From IMG/VR virus record IMGVR_UViG_3300030419_001248, positions 1-37,371 of that record: a stretch of DNA of 37,371 bases, one strand, 5' to 3'. Below, one piece after another: positions 1 to 8,404 of this stretch (the first letter of the stretch is position 1; every line of letters starts with the position of its first letter). This DNA comes from a virus. Under the pieces are notes generated by a model, which was not told where the DNA came from, did not search any database, and saw only the letters and a list, made by a program, of their open reading frames with translations. Position numbers and translations under genes: made by a program.

Positions 1-309
1 CATAGCAGTATAAGACATTTTTACACCTTTATGGAAAACCTGAGTAACTCCTGTAAATGCAACTCTGTCTCTACCTAAGTATTCTGTAGGTTGAGCACCT
101 TCTTGACCTTTAGTAGGTTCAGAAGAAATTGTTGCACTATCAGCTACCTGAATTTGCCAGAAAGTTGATTGTAATACTTTACCACCATTTAAACCACCGA
201 TTGCGGAGAGGAAGGGAGTCCTTTGACCACCAACACGAAATAACTCACCAGTAAAATTGTTAATATTCTGGGAGTAAATTGTACTATTTGTCAAGCTTAT
301 GCTTGCCAT
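1..309 (-). CDS. Major capsid protein, N-terminal part (HK97-fold, SU10/DUF5309-like), cut by window edge
   Basis: The first 103 residues are present; the gene runs off the left edge. It starts with MASISLTNST. Motifs typical of the SU10/DUF5309 capsid group are visible: GELFRVGGQRTPFLSAIGGL near residues 21-40, and a VTQVFHKGVKMSYTA segment near the end of the visible part, matching the conserved 'VTQIF...V..S.TA' block of that family. The start is set by a strong GGAGGT (320-315) five bases upstream of ATG. It lies directly downstream of a scaffold-like gene, as expected for capsid genes in the order terminase-portal-scaffold-capsid. It would form the icosahedral shell. Family membership is from remembered consensus; the full length is unknown here. 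Confidence 0.75.
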   Translation of the reverse strand, partial: MASISLTNSTIYSQNINNFTGELFRVGGQRTPFLSAIGGLNGGKVLQSTFWQIQVADSATISSEPTKGQEGAQPTEYLGRDRVAFTGVTQVFHKGVKMSYTAM

Positions 310-351
310 AATATACCTCCGTATTTAGTTGTTTAGCTTGTACTTAATTTA
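310..351 (-). promoter_or_regulatory. Capsid gene leader with strong RBS and TACAAGCTA motif
   Basis: This short spacer between scaffold and capsid carries GGAGGT at 320-315 and, upstream of it, TACAAGCTA (342-334). The same nine bases form the core of the 3' helix strand in the three early-operon leaders. No nearby complementary strand is present here, so the helix seen in those leaders cannot form locally. Confidence 0.45.
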
Positions 352-822
352 TTATGTGGCGTTCTTTTCGTCTTCCATCAGAGTAAGTTTTGCACGGATA
401 GCATCTTTAGTACTACCTTTAGCAACTATGTTCTGTAGTTGAGCCAGAACGTCATCATCAGATACGTCACTTACAGAATTTGCATCAAGTGCTTGTACTC
501 TAGACCTTGCATCATCATTTATTACAGGTTGTTGTTCAGATTGTGTAATTTCCTGAACTTGACCAGTAGGTTCATAACCATACTCTGTCTTAGCAAACTC
601 GCTGACGGCTTCTATTGTTACATCTCCGTCATACACTTGTTTCAAAGCTTTACCAAAACCATTTTCAGGATTTAAACCAATACCTTTTACAGCATCATTA
701 AGTTTTTCATCCTTATGACCAGAGAGTTCAGCCTGTAACTTAGCTATCTCTTCGTTCTTTCTATCAATGGTTTCACGCATTGCTTTAGCTCCCGAATTAT
801 CGAGACCTTCAAATTCGTCCAT
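352..822 (-). CDS. Probable capsid scaffolding protein
   Basis: This 156-residue acidic protein starts MDEFEGLDNSGAKAMRETID. Residues about 14-40 are charged and helical (RETIDRKNEEIAKLQAEL), likely a coiled coil. The rest is low in aromatic residues and rich in D, A, Q and T, as in phage scaffolds. It lies immediately upstream of the capsid gene, the usual place for a scaffold or scaffold-protease. No serine protease motif was recognised. An upstream in-frame ATG at 837 would add five residues, but those codons are themselves the Shine-Dalgarno sequence (GAGGAGGT), so the ATG at 822 is the likely start. Function is inferred from position and composition. Confidence 0.6.
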   Translation of the reverse strand: MDEFEGLDNSGAKAMRETIDRKNEEIAKLQAELSGHKDEKLNDAVKGIGLNPENGFGKALKQVYDGDVTIEAVSEFAKTEYGYEPTGQVQEITQSEQQPVINDDARSRVQALDANSVSDVSDDDVLAQLQNIVAKGSTKDAIRAKLTLMEDEKNAT

Positions 823-837
823 ATCGTACCTCCTCAC

Positions 838-1020
838 AGTGTTTACCTATCAGACTAAGCCTGTGGAACTTAGCCGCGGTGTTACCCTTACACTTGACTT
901 TCGGGCTGGGTAACTAACTCCCTAAGTCCTTACTCTGCGGTTTTTATACAAGCTTTCTACGCAGGCTTTGAAAGCTGATGCAGGTCTATTAAGCGGACCA
1001 CGCAACGCTAATCTTTATTA
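838..1020 (-). ncRNA. Candidate structured RNA upstream of scaffold/capsid
   Basis: About 180 bases lack a plausible reading frame and look richer in GC than the flanking genes. Read as minus-strand RNA, successive stems can be drawn: GGTC/GACC (999-996 with 986-983), AGCTTTC/GAAAGCT (976-970 with 957-951), CCGC/GCGG (940-937 with 877-874) enclosing GTTACCC/GGGTAAC (914-908 with 887-881), and GGCTAAG/CTTAGTC (875-869 with 859-853). The last stem contains a G-U pair that is valid only on the minus strand. An alternative pairing GGACTTAG (929-922) with CTAAGTTCC (873-865) competes with it. The RNA sits inside the late transcript, between the 324-aa protein gene and the scaffold gene, where capsid expression must rise. 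It could be a processing or stability element, a translational regulator or a separate ncRNA. No known family was recognised. Confidence 0.5.
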
Positions 1021-1024
1021 TACA

Positions 1025-1999
1025 CTAACTTTCTAAAAGTCCACTCACTTTTCCATCTTTTTTTGCTGCTCCAGTTTGAACACTAGACATTGAAGCACCT
1101 TCAGCTGCTAATAAACTTAATTGTTTTTGTGCATCTATATCCCCTATAGCAGCAGCTTCAGCAGTAGCTATATCAAAACCAGTACCAGTTTGTCTTCCTA
1201 TAGACTGAAAAGTATCAGCTTGTTGATATACTTGTCTAGCTTTATCTTGTGTTAAACCAGCTTTTCTTAGTGATTCAAATCTAGTAAAGCTTCTATTAAA
1301 TCCAGCAGCTCTAGCTTCTGCACCAATAGCAATAGTCTCTAAATCTCCTCTTAATAATTTATCTTGTATATCAGGATTAATTAATGCAGCAAATATAGTT
1401 GGAGTATCAGAATTAATATTATATCTTTCTCTAAATAATTGTTCTACTTGAGGTATATTATTCTTAACAGCACCCCAAACAGTATCTATTCTTTGTTGAA
1501 ATTCATCAGCAGAAACTTCACCTTTAATTAAAGCTTCAAATTGATTTTCAAATTCACTTGTATCTGCAATACCTATTTCTCCTAATGTTTCTCTATATGC
1601 AGCTTTAGCTGTTACTGCTTCTAACTCACTCATAATAAAAGAGCCATCGTCTCTTTTTAAATATCCAAATTCTTTATCCCAAGCAGCAGTTTGTCTAGTT
1701 GCAGCTTGAGCTAGTTTAGTATCTCCGTATTCTATCCATTGTTTAGCAAATTCATTTCTTACTGATTCAGGCATAAATTGAAATAATAAATTAGCTTGTT
1801 GTATTCCTTCATCTAAAGTTCTATTAGGGTCTTGTGATTGGTCTTCAACATTTCCAGTATAGTTTTGACCACCTGGTGTTCTAGAACCAGCTTCTGCTTC
1901 TTCATAACTTGTTGTATAACCACTAGCTTGAAAATCAGCTAATTCAGCATCATTTATTTCATAACCTTGTAGGAAATCTTTCCTATATACCATTACCAT
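1025..1999 (-). CDS. Virion-associated protein, function unknown (324 aa)
   Basis: The protein is alanine- and glutamine-rich and mostly helical by eye, without signal peptide or obvious membrane span. It begins MVMVYRKDFLQGYEI; a start at the second Met (1993) is possible. It is the last of five consecutive large genes between portal and capsid. Its start overlaps the stop of the 415-aa gene by one base (TAATG). Soluble helical proteins in this location are often internal virion or ejection proteins. That assignment is inference from position only; no family was recognised. Confidence 0.55.
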   Translation of the reverse strand: MVMVYRKDFLQGYEINDAELADFQASGYTTSYEEAEAGSRTPGGQNYTGNVEDQSQDPNRTLDEGIQQANLLFQFMPESVRNEFAKQWIEYGDTKLAQAATRQTAAWDKEFGYLKRDDGSFIMSELEAVTAKAAYRETLGEIGIADTSEFENQFEALIKGEVSADEFQQRIDTVWGAVKNNIPQVEQLFRERYNINSDTPTIFAALINPDIQDKLLRGDLETIAIGAEARAAGFNRSFTRFESLRKAGLTQDKARQVYQQADTFQSIGRQTGTGFDIATAEAAAIGDIDAQKQLSLLAAEGASMSSVQTGAAKKDGKVSGLLES

Positions 2000-3246
2000 T
2001 ATGGTGTGTACCTACCTTCCAATGACCCCTGTACTCTGACAATATCATCACCATATGCTTGTCCTACAGCAGTCTTATAATCTTTAGTAACCTTTTCATT
2101 ACCTGTTTCTAGTCCTTTAGTTCTTAAATATTTATTAGCTTTATTAGTATCATTCATTTTTATTACATCAATTAATACTGAATCACCACTTTGAGGAGTT
2201 ATTCCCCAAGCATTTTCTATTAAAGAAATAGCTTTTCCTTCAATTACAGCCCACTCTATATCTTTATCATACATACCATATTCAGCAAATCTAGCATTCT
2301 TAGCCATCTCTTCTACCTCTTTTATATATAAAGGATTTCTTCTTACTTTGGAAGCTAAATCACCTACATCAAATAGGTCATGTAAATGAGCAGGTGCATA
2401 TTTATCTAGAATATCTTGAACTTCACTTTGTTTTTTAGTAGTTGTTGGTATTTGCATACCATCAATAGCTTTTGCTAATTCATCATCTAAAGTATAATAT
2501 CCACCATTTTCTGCTCTTGAATCAGGGTCAACTAAAGCTTCTATCTGTATAGCTAATGCACTCTTAGCACTATCTGAACCTACTACTCCAAAATGGCCTG
2601 CATTTAATTTATATGCTAATAAGTCTAAAGCATTTTTTAAGTTAGGACTTTCATTAATTATTTGAGCACCAGTAGAACCTAAAGCATTTATAGCAGTTGC
2701 CATTACTACTGATGTTGCTAATTCACTATCTAAACCATATTGTTCTGGGTCTAATCTTTCATCTACACTTCTATTCCAAGTTTCTTTTGTTACACCATCT
2801 TCACCAAATGCTGCTCCAATTGCAGAGGAATTTCTTAAATCTGTTAAGAAACCATCACTATCAAATTCATCTTTAACTGAATCATAGTTATTTTCCCAGA
2901 TATCTACATAAGCATCTCTAAATTCTTCATTTTGCCACCAGGTTTCATTAGCACTAGCTGTTTTAATACTGTTAATAACATCTTGTGTAGTCTCAGTATA
3001 TTGGTCTAGTTCTCCCCAGTACACATATAAATCATCATCAATAAATCTTCTCTCAAAATCTAATTCAGTTGAATCAGTTTCTTCTATTTCTATAACATCT
3101 TTATATATTTCAAGTGTTTCTTCATATGATTGTGTTGGTTCAAATACAAACTTGACACCACCAGTATCTACTACTACATAGAAATCATTAGTCCATTCAC
3201 CATTTTCATCTACAATTTTAATTATCTGTGGTTTATTTTCTTCCAT
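1999..3246 (-). CDS. Virion-associated protein, function unknown (415 aa)
   Basis: The protein is acidic, with a beta-rich N-terminal segment (residues about 1-75) followed by a long, mostly helical body. There is no signal peptide, and no catalytic motif was recognised. Its start overlaps the stop of the 1182-aa gene by one base, and its stop overlaps the next start in the same way, so its translation is tied to both neighbours. It probably belongs to the set of internal or ejected virion proteins between portal and scaffold. It could instead be a neck or tail component, because no recognisable head-tail connector or tail genes are present in the window. Confidence 0.5.
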   Translation of the reverse strand: MEENKPQIIKIVDENGEWTNDFYVVVDTGGVKFVFEPTQSYEETLEIYKDVIEIEETDSTELDFERRFIDDDLYVYWGELDQYTETTQDVINSIKTASANETWWQNEEFRDAYVDIWENNYDSVKDEFDSDGFLTDLRNSSAIGAAFGEDGVTKETWNRSVDERLDPEQYGLDSELATSVVMATAINALGSTGAQIINESPNLKNALDLLAYKLNAGHFGVVGSDSAKSALAIQIEALVDPDSRAENGGYYTLDDELAKAIDGMQIPTTTKKQSEVQDILDKYAPAHLHDLFDVGDLASKVRRNPLYIKEVEEMAKNARFAEYGMYDKDIEWAVIEGKAISLIENAWGITPQSGDSVLIDVIKMNDTNKANKYLRTKGLETGNEKVTKDYKTAVGQAYGDDIVRVQGSLEGRYTP

Positions 3247-6200
3247 TAATAATCCTTCATATTAGCTACATTTCCAAGCCATGCATTGTTATCAACAGTA
3301 GCAGGTATAAATGGTTCAACTTGATTTGCGAACTCTTCTTCATCTGCTTCTGTTAATATTGGTTCTTCATCAGGTATAACCCAATCTTCTAAACCAACTT
3401 TTGGTAAAAACCAATTCTCAAAAGGTACTTCAATACCACTTATTACTGGAGACCTTTTAATTGCAGGAGCTAATCCTGGTCTAGGAAGTACTCCTAAGTT
3501 CATTAATGCATTATCGGAATTAACACCGAATATATCATTAAGGTCAGTAAACCAACCTTTAGGCATTCTCTTTTGTTGCCATACAACATTAACTTTATCC
3601 ATATTATCGTAATGTTCTGTGCCTAAAAATTCGTGTACTACACCCATCCATTTATTATTTGTTTGATTAATATAATTTTCAGTAAATCCATCTTCTAATA
3701 TTCCTTCAGCTTCAGCTTGTTCTAAGCTATTTATTAAAGGCCAAGGTCCAATCTTATCTAAAATACCATTACTTTCTGCCCATTCTTCATAATCTCCACC
3801 TAATTGTTGTCTAATACTATTATCACCAAATGAATCTCTTGATATAATTCCTAATGTTTCAATAGCTGACAATGTTAAACCACTAAGCATTGCATAAAGG
3901 AAGTTATATTTCTCATAAAGCTTTACACCTTTAACTAAACCTTTAGCACCTTTACCTGGTACATCTGTTCTTCCTAATTTTATTCCTTCACTAGCAGCTG
4001 TTACTTTTGCTCTAGTACCCATAGAACCTATTCCACCTCTTACTTTAGGTAATAAACCTTTTCTAATACCTTCTTCTGCAGTTTCTCTAGCTAATCTTCT
4101 TGTTATCATACGAGATTTTGGAAATTGTTCAGTAACACCAAGAATACCTTTTTCTACTTGACTAATAACTGCATTAACTCCTGCTGCACCAAATCCAAAT
4201 ACATACTCACCATAGTCTAATAACGGTGCTGCTTTTAATAATAAAGCACCTGCTTTCTTTAAATTCTTAATTCCATACTTATGACCCATAAAGTTTTGTA
4301 TTGCAGTATCAGTTTTAATATCTGCTTCTAAATGTATAGGTCTTACATCTTCCCATTTATAATTTGGGTCATCTAAATCAATTTTTTCTATTTCAAAATA
4401 CCAAGCTCCAGCATATTTCTGCTTCTTAAAAGGAGCCTGTTTATTATTCTTACCAGTAAGCATTCTTTCTTTTAATGCATCTTCAGTTATATTTAAACCA
4501 CGTGCTATTCTTTGTGCTAATTTTGGATTAGCTTCAATGAAATCAATATCTATTTTTTCAGGTAATTGAAATGCTTTAACAACTTTTACAGGTACACCAT
4601 AATTTTCACCTAATCCTGCAACTGCTGCCTCGCTACTCTGTGCAGAGTCTTTAATATAATCTATAATTTTCTTTTCTTCATTAATACCAAATCCTACTGT
4701 AACAATATCTCCTTCTTTAATTAATCCTTGAACTTTAGCTGAACCTTCTTCTAATACTTCTTTAGTTCTAGGGTCTTCTTGCCCAGGTTTAGTTCTTTGA
4801 TAAGTTGGAACATCTTCTTCCATAACAGCTTGTGGATTATAAGTAATATCTGCAATATTTTGTTGAAGTAATATACCTGTTTGGTGTCCATTTAAAACAT
4901 GTACAGGTTCAAAAGCAGTAGTTGCTGCTATCCCATTAATTTTATTAGCAGGATTTATTTCACTTTCTAATATTCTCATACCTAATGGAAGATACCTTAC
5001 AAATTCTGATACTCCATCAACTGATGCAACTGGAATCTTATTTTGATAAGCTTTATTTAACCAAAACTCTTGAATAGAAACTGTTCCTGCTTTTCTAGTA
5101 GGTATTTCATCTTTAATATCAGGTTGTACTGCAGGTTCTTTTATTTTTGTTTCTTTTTTAGATACAATTTCTCTTATAAGATTTTGGTCAGCTTTAGTTT
5201 GCTTAAGGAACCAAGCATCTTTAGCTGATTTTGGAGCATTCCACAGACCATCTATTTCTTTTGATAATCTTTTAATTCTAGCACTTTCATCTTTAGCTAA
5301 TTTAGGAGCTGTTTTACCCTGTGTTACAGGTACCTTGTCTGCTTTTTTAGTTAATGCTGCATCATTAAAGCTACCATCTTCATTAGTCTTTACTACTTCT
5401 AGAAATTCAAAAATATCATCTGGATGATTACCTTTTCTAGTAACATTATTTAAATCTATAAATAATCTATCTTTAGGAAAATGAACTCTGGCGGGATAAC
5501 CAAATTTGTTTGCATATCTTAAAGCAGATAAATCAAAACCATTTTGACCACCACTTCTAATAATGCCGCTACCAGGTATTAATTCTCCACTAGCTTCAAC
5601 CATTTCCATAAATTGACCAAAAAGTTTGTCTGTTTGAAATTGTTTATTTTTTCCAGCAAATCTTTGAGCTCTACTACCTGCAATATTTATTGTTCCACCT
5701 TTATTTAAAACTTTTCTTACTTCATTAGCTATTCCTTCTATTGTTTCTTTATTAGTAGCAAATGTTCCATCTGGATTAACAAGAATTTGTTTATATAATT
5801 TATCAAGTATTTTTTCTTGAGATAGATTAGCGTACTTTGGTATTTTTTTAATTTGTGTAATTAGATAACCATTTGCTTTTTTAGTAGCACCACTACCTAT
5901 TTCTTGTAATGAAAAATCTACAGTAAATCCTCCTTGTTGAGCAGCAGCTAAATAATTCTCTCCTGTTCTAACTGGCCATTTATCACTTCCACTTCTTGAA
6001 AAACCAGGACCTGTATCATCTATATCTACTCTAGTACTAATTGGATTAGGTTTATCTGGTTGCCTAGCTATTCCAGTATCAAATAGTTCTTTACCCAAAA
6101 GATTTGTGTGTCCAGCTAATTCATTATCAAGAATAATAGAAATTGCCTCATCTTGTCTTACTCTACCTGGTTGAGCAAATGTATCAACAAACTCTGCTCC

Positions 6201-6794
6201 TATTCTTCTAGCTTCTAAAGCTTCTTCAAATACATCAGGATTTTCTTTAAACCATTCTTCCCAAAGTTTTCTATATTCTATTTTACTTCGTTCAAAAGAC
6301 TGACCATCTAAGATACTTTCTTTTGATGGAGGTTTATTTTTACCTGATTTTTTAATTTCTTTTTGCCATACATCTTCTATGCTTTTTCCAGCATAAGGAC
6401 CTTCTTTAAAAATTGCTTTTAATGCAGATAATTTTTTTCCTAATGGATGTGTAGATTTACTATCAGCTTGTATAAATAATGGTTTTAAAGCATCTGGAGT
6501 TTCTGCTGCTTTTGATGCTTTCACTTGAACTTCAGGACTCATTTCTTCAAAAAGAGCAACATCTGTTGCTGCAACTTCTCTTGGTGTTAAATCATTTAAC
6601 AATTCTTGAAATATTTCAATATTAAGTATGCCATCTTCATATGCTTCTAAAGCTTTAAAATGTTTTTCATCAAGTACTGTATCTTTAGGTAAAGATTCAT
6701 ATTTTTCTATTAATTCAGATTTAACTCCTTCAGGTAAAGTATCTGCAGCTCTTATAGCATTTATAAATTGTTGTATTTTATTTTCTTCAGCCAT
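3246..6794 (-). CDS. Large virion protein with a SLOG/YspA-like nucleotide-binding domain (1182 aa)
   Basis: This multidomain protein has a helical, charged N-terminal part. A Rossmann-like segment at about residues 368-442 starts with a beta strand and loop INIAGSRAQRF and continues with IIRSGGQNGFDLSALRYANK and FGYPARVHFPKD. The GSR, then SGG-x-x-G-D-x-x-A, then G-x-P order matches the DUF2493/YspA branch of the SLOG superfamily, which binds nucleotide-derived ligands. Two hydrophobic segments follow (about 845-876 and 963-985) and may insert in membrane. Lying between portal and capsid among other very long proteins, it is a candidate internal protein ejected with the DNA. The SLOG call rests on motif order; the rest is unrecognised. 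It overlaps both neighbouring genes by one base. Confidence 0.55.
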   Translation of the reverse strand: MAEENKIQQFINAIRAADTLPEGVKSELIEKYESLPKDTVLDEKHFKALEAYEDGILNIEIFQELLNDLTPREVAATDVALFEEMSPEVQVKASKAAETPDALKPLFIQADSKSTHPLGKKLSALKAIFKEGPYAGKSIEDVWQKEIKKSGKNKPPSKESILDGQSFERSKIEYRKLWEEWFKENPDVFEEALEARRIGAEFVDTFAQPGRVRQDEAISIILDNELAGHTNLLGKELFDTGIARQPDKPNPISTRVDIDDTGPGFSRSGSDKWPVRTGENYLAAAQQGGFTVDFSLQEIGSGATKKANGYLITQIKKIPKYANLSQEKILDKLYKQILVNPDGTFATNKETIEGIANEVRKVLNKGGTINIAGSRAQRFAGKNKQFQTDKLFGQFMEMVEASGELIPGSGIIRSGGQNGFDLSALRYANKFGYPARVHFPKDRLFIDLNNVTRKGNHPDDIFEFLEVVKTNEDGSFNDAALTKKADKVPVTQGKTAPKLAKDESARIKRLSKEIDGLWNAPKSAKDAWFLKQTKADQNLIREIVSKKETKIKEPAVQPDIKDEIPTRKAGTVSIQEFWLNKAYQNKIPVASVDGVSEFVRYLPLGMRILESEINPANKINGIAATTAFEPVHVLNGHQTGILLQQNIADITYNPQAVMEEDVPTYQRTKPGQEDPRTKEVLEEGSAKVQGLIKEGDIVTVGFGINEEKKIIDYIKDSAQSSEAAVAGLGENYGVPVKVVKAFQLPEKIDIDFIEANPKLAQRIARGLNITEDALKERMLTGKNNKQAPFKKQKYAGAWYFEIEKIDLDDPNYKWEDVRPIHLEADIKTDTAIQNFMGHKYGIKNLKKAGALLLKAAPLLDYGEYVFGFGAAGVNAVISQVEKGILGVTEQFPKSRMITRRLARETAEEGIRKGLLPKVRGGIGSMGTRAKVTAASEGIKLGRTDVPGKGAKGLVKGVKLYEKYNFLYAMLSGLTLSAIETLGIISRDSFGDNSIRQQLGGDYEEWAESNGILDKIGPWPLINSLEQAEAEGILEDGFTENYINQTNNKWMGVVHEFLGTEHYDNMDKVNVVWQQKRMPKGWFTDLNDIFGVNSDNALMNLGVLPRPGLAPAIKRSPVISGIEVPFENWFLPKVGLEDWVIPDEEPILTEADEEEFANQVEPFIPATVDNNAWLGNVANMKDY

Positions 6795-8404
6795 TAAAAT
6801 TTACCTGCCATTGCTTGCAATATATTTGATTGCTTAGTTCTTTTTTTTCTACCTGCTTCAATCATATCTTTTTGTGCAGATAAATCATCTTGTATCTGAT
6901 AAAAAGTAGCTGTAGATGCATCTGTAACTGTTGGTATTTTATCTCTAGTACCTACTATTCCAGTTAATACATCTCCTCCAGCTCCAACATCATCTTGCAT
7001 AGCTTTTACTTCTTCTAGACTTAAAGTTCTACCTGATTCAATTAAATAATGTTCTACATCCATACCTATAGATGCAACTTTATTTGCATACTCAATTTGC
7101 TTACCGTATTCTGTATGATTAGAAATCCAAGCATCTGTATACTTTTTTACTTGTTCATCAGTAGCATCTACACCAATTTCTTCTCTAACCCACCTGTTAA
7201 TATTAGCTGCCATTTCTTGAGTTGAAATTAATGGTTTCTCTAATAAAGCTTGTTTACCTGCTTCTGCAGCTGATAATTCAGCAGATTTCTTTTCTAATCC
7301 TTTATATTGTGATAATACTACACCTATTAATCCCCATTCAAATTTTTGTTGGTCAGTTAAACGGTCAGTAATAGAACCAAATAAATTTCCAGAATTATTA
7401 ACTAATTTATAATAATCATCACTTTTATATTTTATATGACCATATTGAGTATTAGCTTTTTCAACAATATTTTCCATTAATGTTTGTAAAGTAGAGTCAA
7501 CTACACCAACACCATAAAAATCATCTTCTTTAGCTACACCAGACATTATTAAAACATCTTTTAAATGTTCTATTTTATCTGGACCTAATCCATTATTTAA
7601 TAAATCATTAAATGTACCAGGAACTATATGTTGTTCAGGTTGAGCAGCTATAGGAATAGGAATAAAATGTTCAACACCATCTTCATCTACATGATAATGA
7701 ACAGCTGGTTTTCTTACTTTATCTTCAGCATCCCATTTATATATTTGACCAAACTTTGAAGGGTCTGAATTTGTAACATTAGCCCATGCTTCTGCAGGTG
7801 TCATTCCATTTTTAACAATGTAATTTAAATATCGTTCCCATTGGCTTAATTGGTCATTTACTCTTTCTAAACCTATAGTATTATCTTGAAAATCTTCTGG
7901 AGAATAAAACCTAGATGCAGGGTCTACTGGTTCTTCTTTTGTTAATTCTTGAAATGCAGGGTCTGCAGCTTCTTCAGCATCCATTTCTTCTTGAATTTCA
8001 CCTGTAGCAACTGTTGCTTCTGCTTTTGGACTTTCATCAATAACGACTTCCCCTGATTCAACTAATTCAGTTGGGTCCCAATCTGGGGGTAAACCAAAAA
8101 CTGCTCCCCAAAATCCAACTTCCATAGGTTCATCCCAAGCATCTAAGTATCCTGGTATTTCTTTTAAAGGTATCTTTACACCACTAACTACAACATGAGT
8201 TGGTTTATTACCTTTTTTGATAAACTTAAAACCGTAATCATCTAAATCATCAGTTAAACTTAGTTCTCCATATTCAGGTAATTCTTCAGGTGTTAAACCA
8301 TACTTCTCATAAAAGAAATTAGCACCTTCTTTTGTAGAAAAAAACTCTTCTATCCATTCTTTAAATGCTAAACCTCTTTCATAACCTTTATTATTTTCAG
8401 ACAT
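6794..8404 (-). CDS. Virion-associated protein, function unknown (536 aa)
   Basis: The protein is acidic, with an especially acidic stretch near residues 110-160 (ESGEVVIDESPK, EEMDAEEAADPAF) and a helical C-terminal half with a basic tail (GRKKRTKQ). No signal peptide or membrane span is seen. Start and stop overlap the neighbouring genes by one base each, giving a rigid translational chain 1941-536-1182-415-324 aa. It is likely part of the same internal or ejection complex as its neighbours. No domain was recognised, so this is position-based inference. Confidence 0.5.
   Translation of the reverse strand: MSENNKGYERGLAFKEWIEEFFSTKEGANFFYEKYGLTPEELPEYGELSLTDDLDDYGFKFIKKGNKPTHVVVSGVKIPLKEIPGYLDAWDEPMEVGFWGAVFGLPPDWDPTELVESGEVVIDESPKAEATVATGEIQEEMDAEEAADPAFQELTKEEPVDPASRFYSPEDFQDNTIGLERVNDQLSQWERYLNYIVKNGMTPAEAWANVTNSDPSKFGQIYKWDAEDKVRKPAVHYHVDEDGVEHFIPIPIAAQPEQHIVPGTFNDLLNNGLGPDKIEHLKDVLIMSGVAKEDDFYGVGVVDSTLQTLMENIVEKANTQYGHIKYKSDDYYKLVNNSGNLFGSITDRLTDQQKFEWGLIGVVLSQYKGLEKKSAELSAAEAGKQALLEKPLISTQEMAANINRWVREEIGVDATDEQVKKYTDAWISNHTEYGKQIEYANKVASIGMDVEHYLIESGRTLSLEEVKAMQDDVGAGGDVLTGIVGTRDKIPTVTDASTATFYQIQDDLSAQKDMIEAGRKKRTKQSNILQAMAGKF

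Noticed and set aside
838-1020. Group I intron, tRNA or known riboswitch
   Set aside because: No P7-type conserved core, no tRNA cloverleaf and no recognised ligand-binding consensus were found; only generic stems can be supported.
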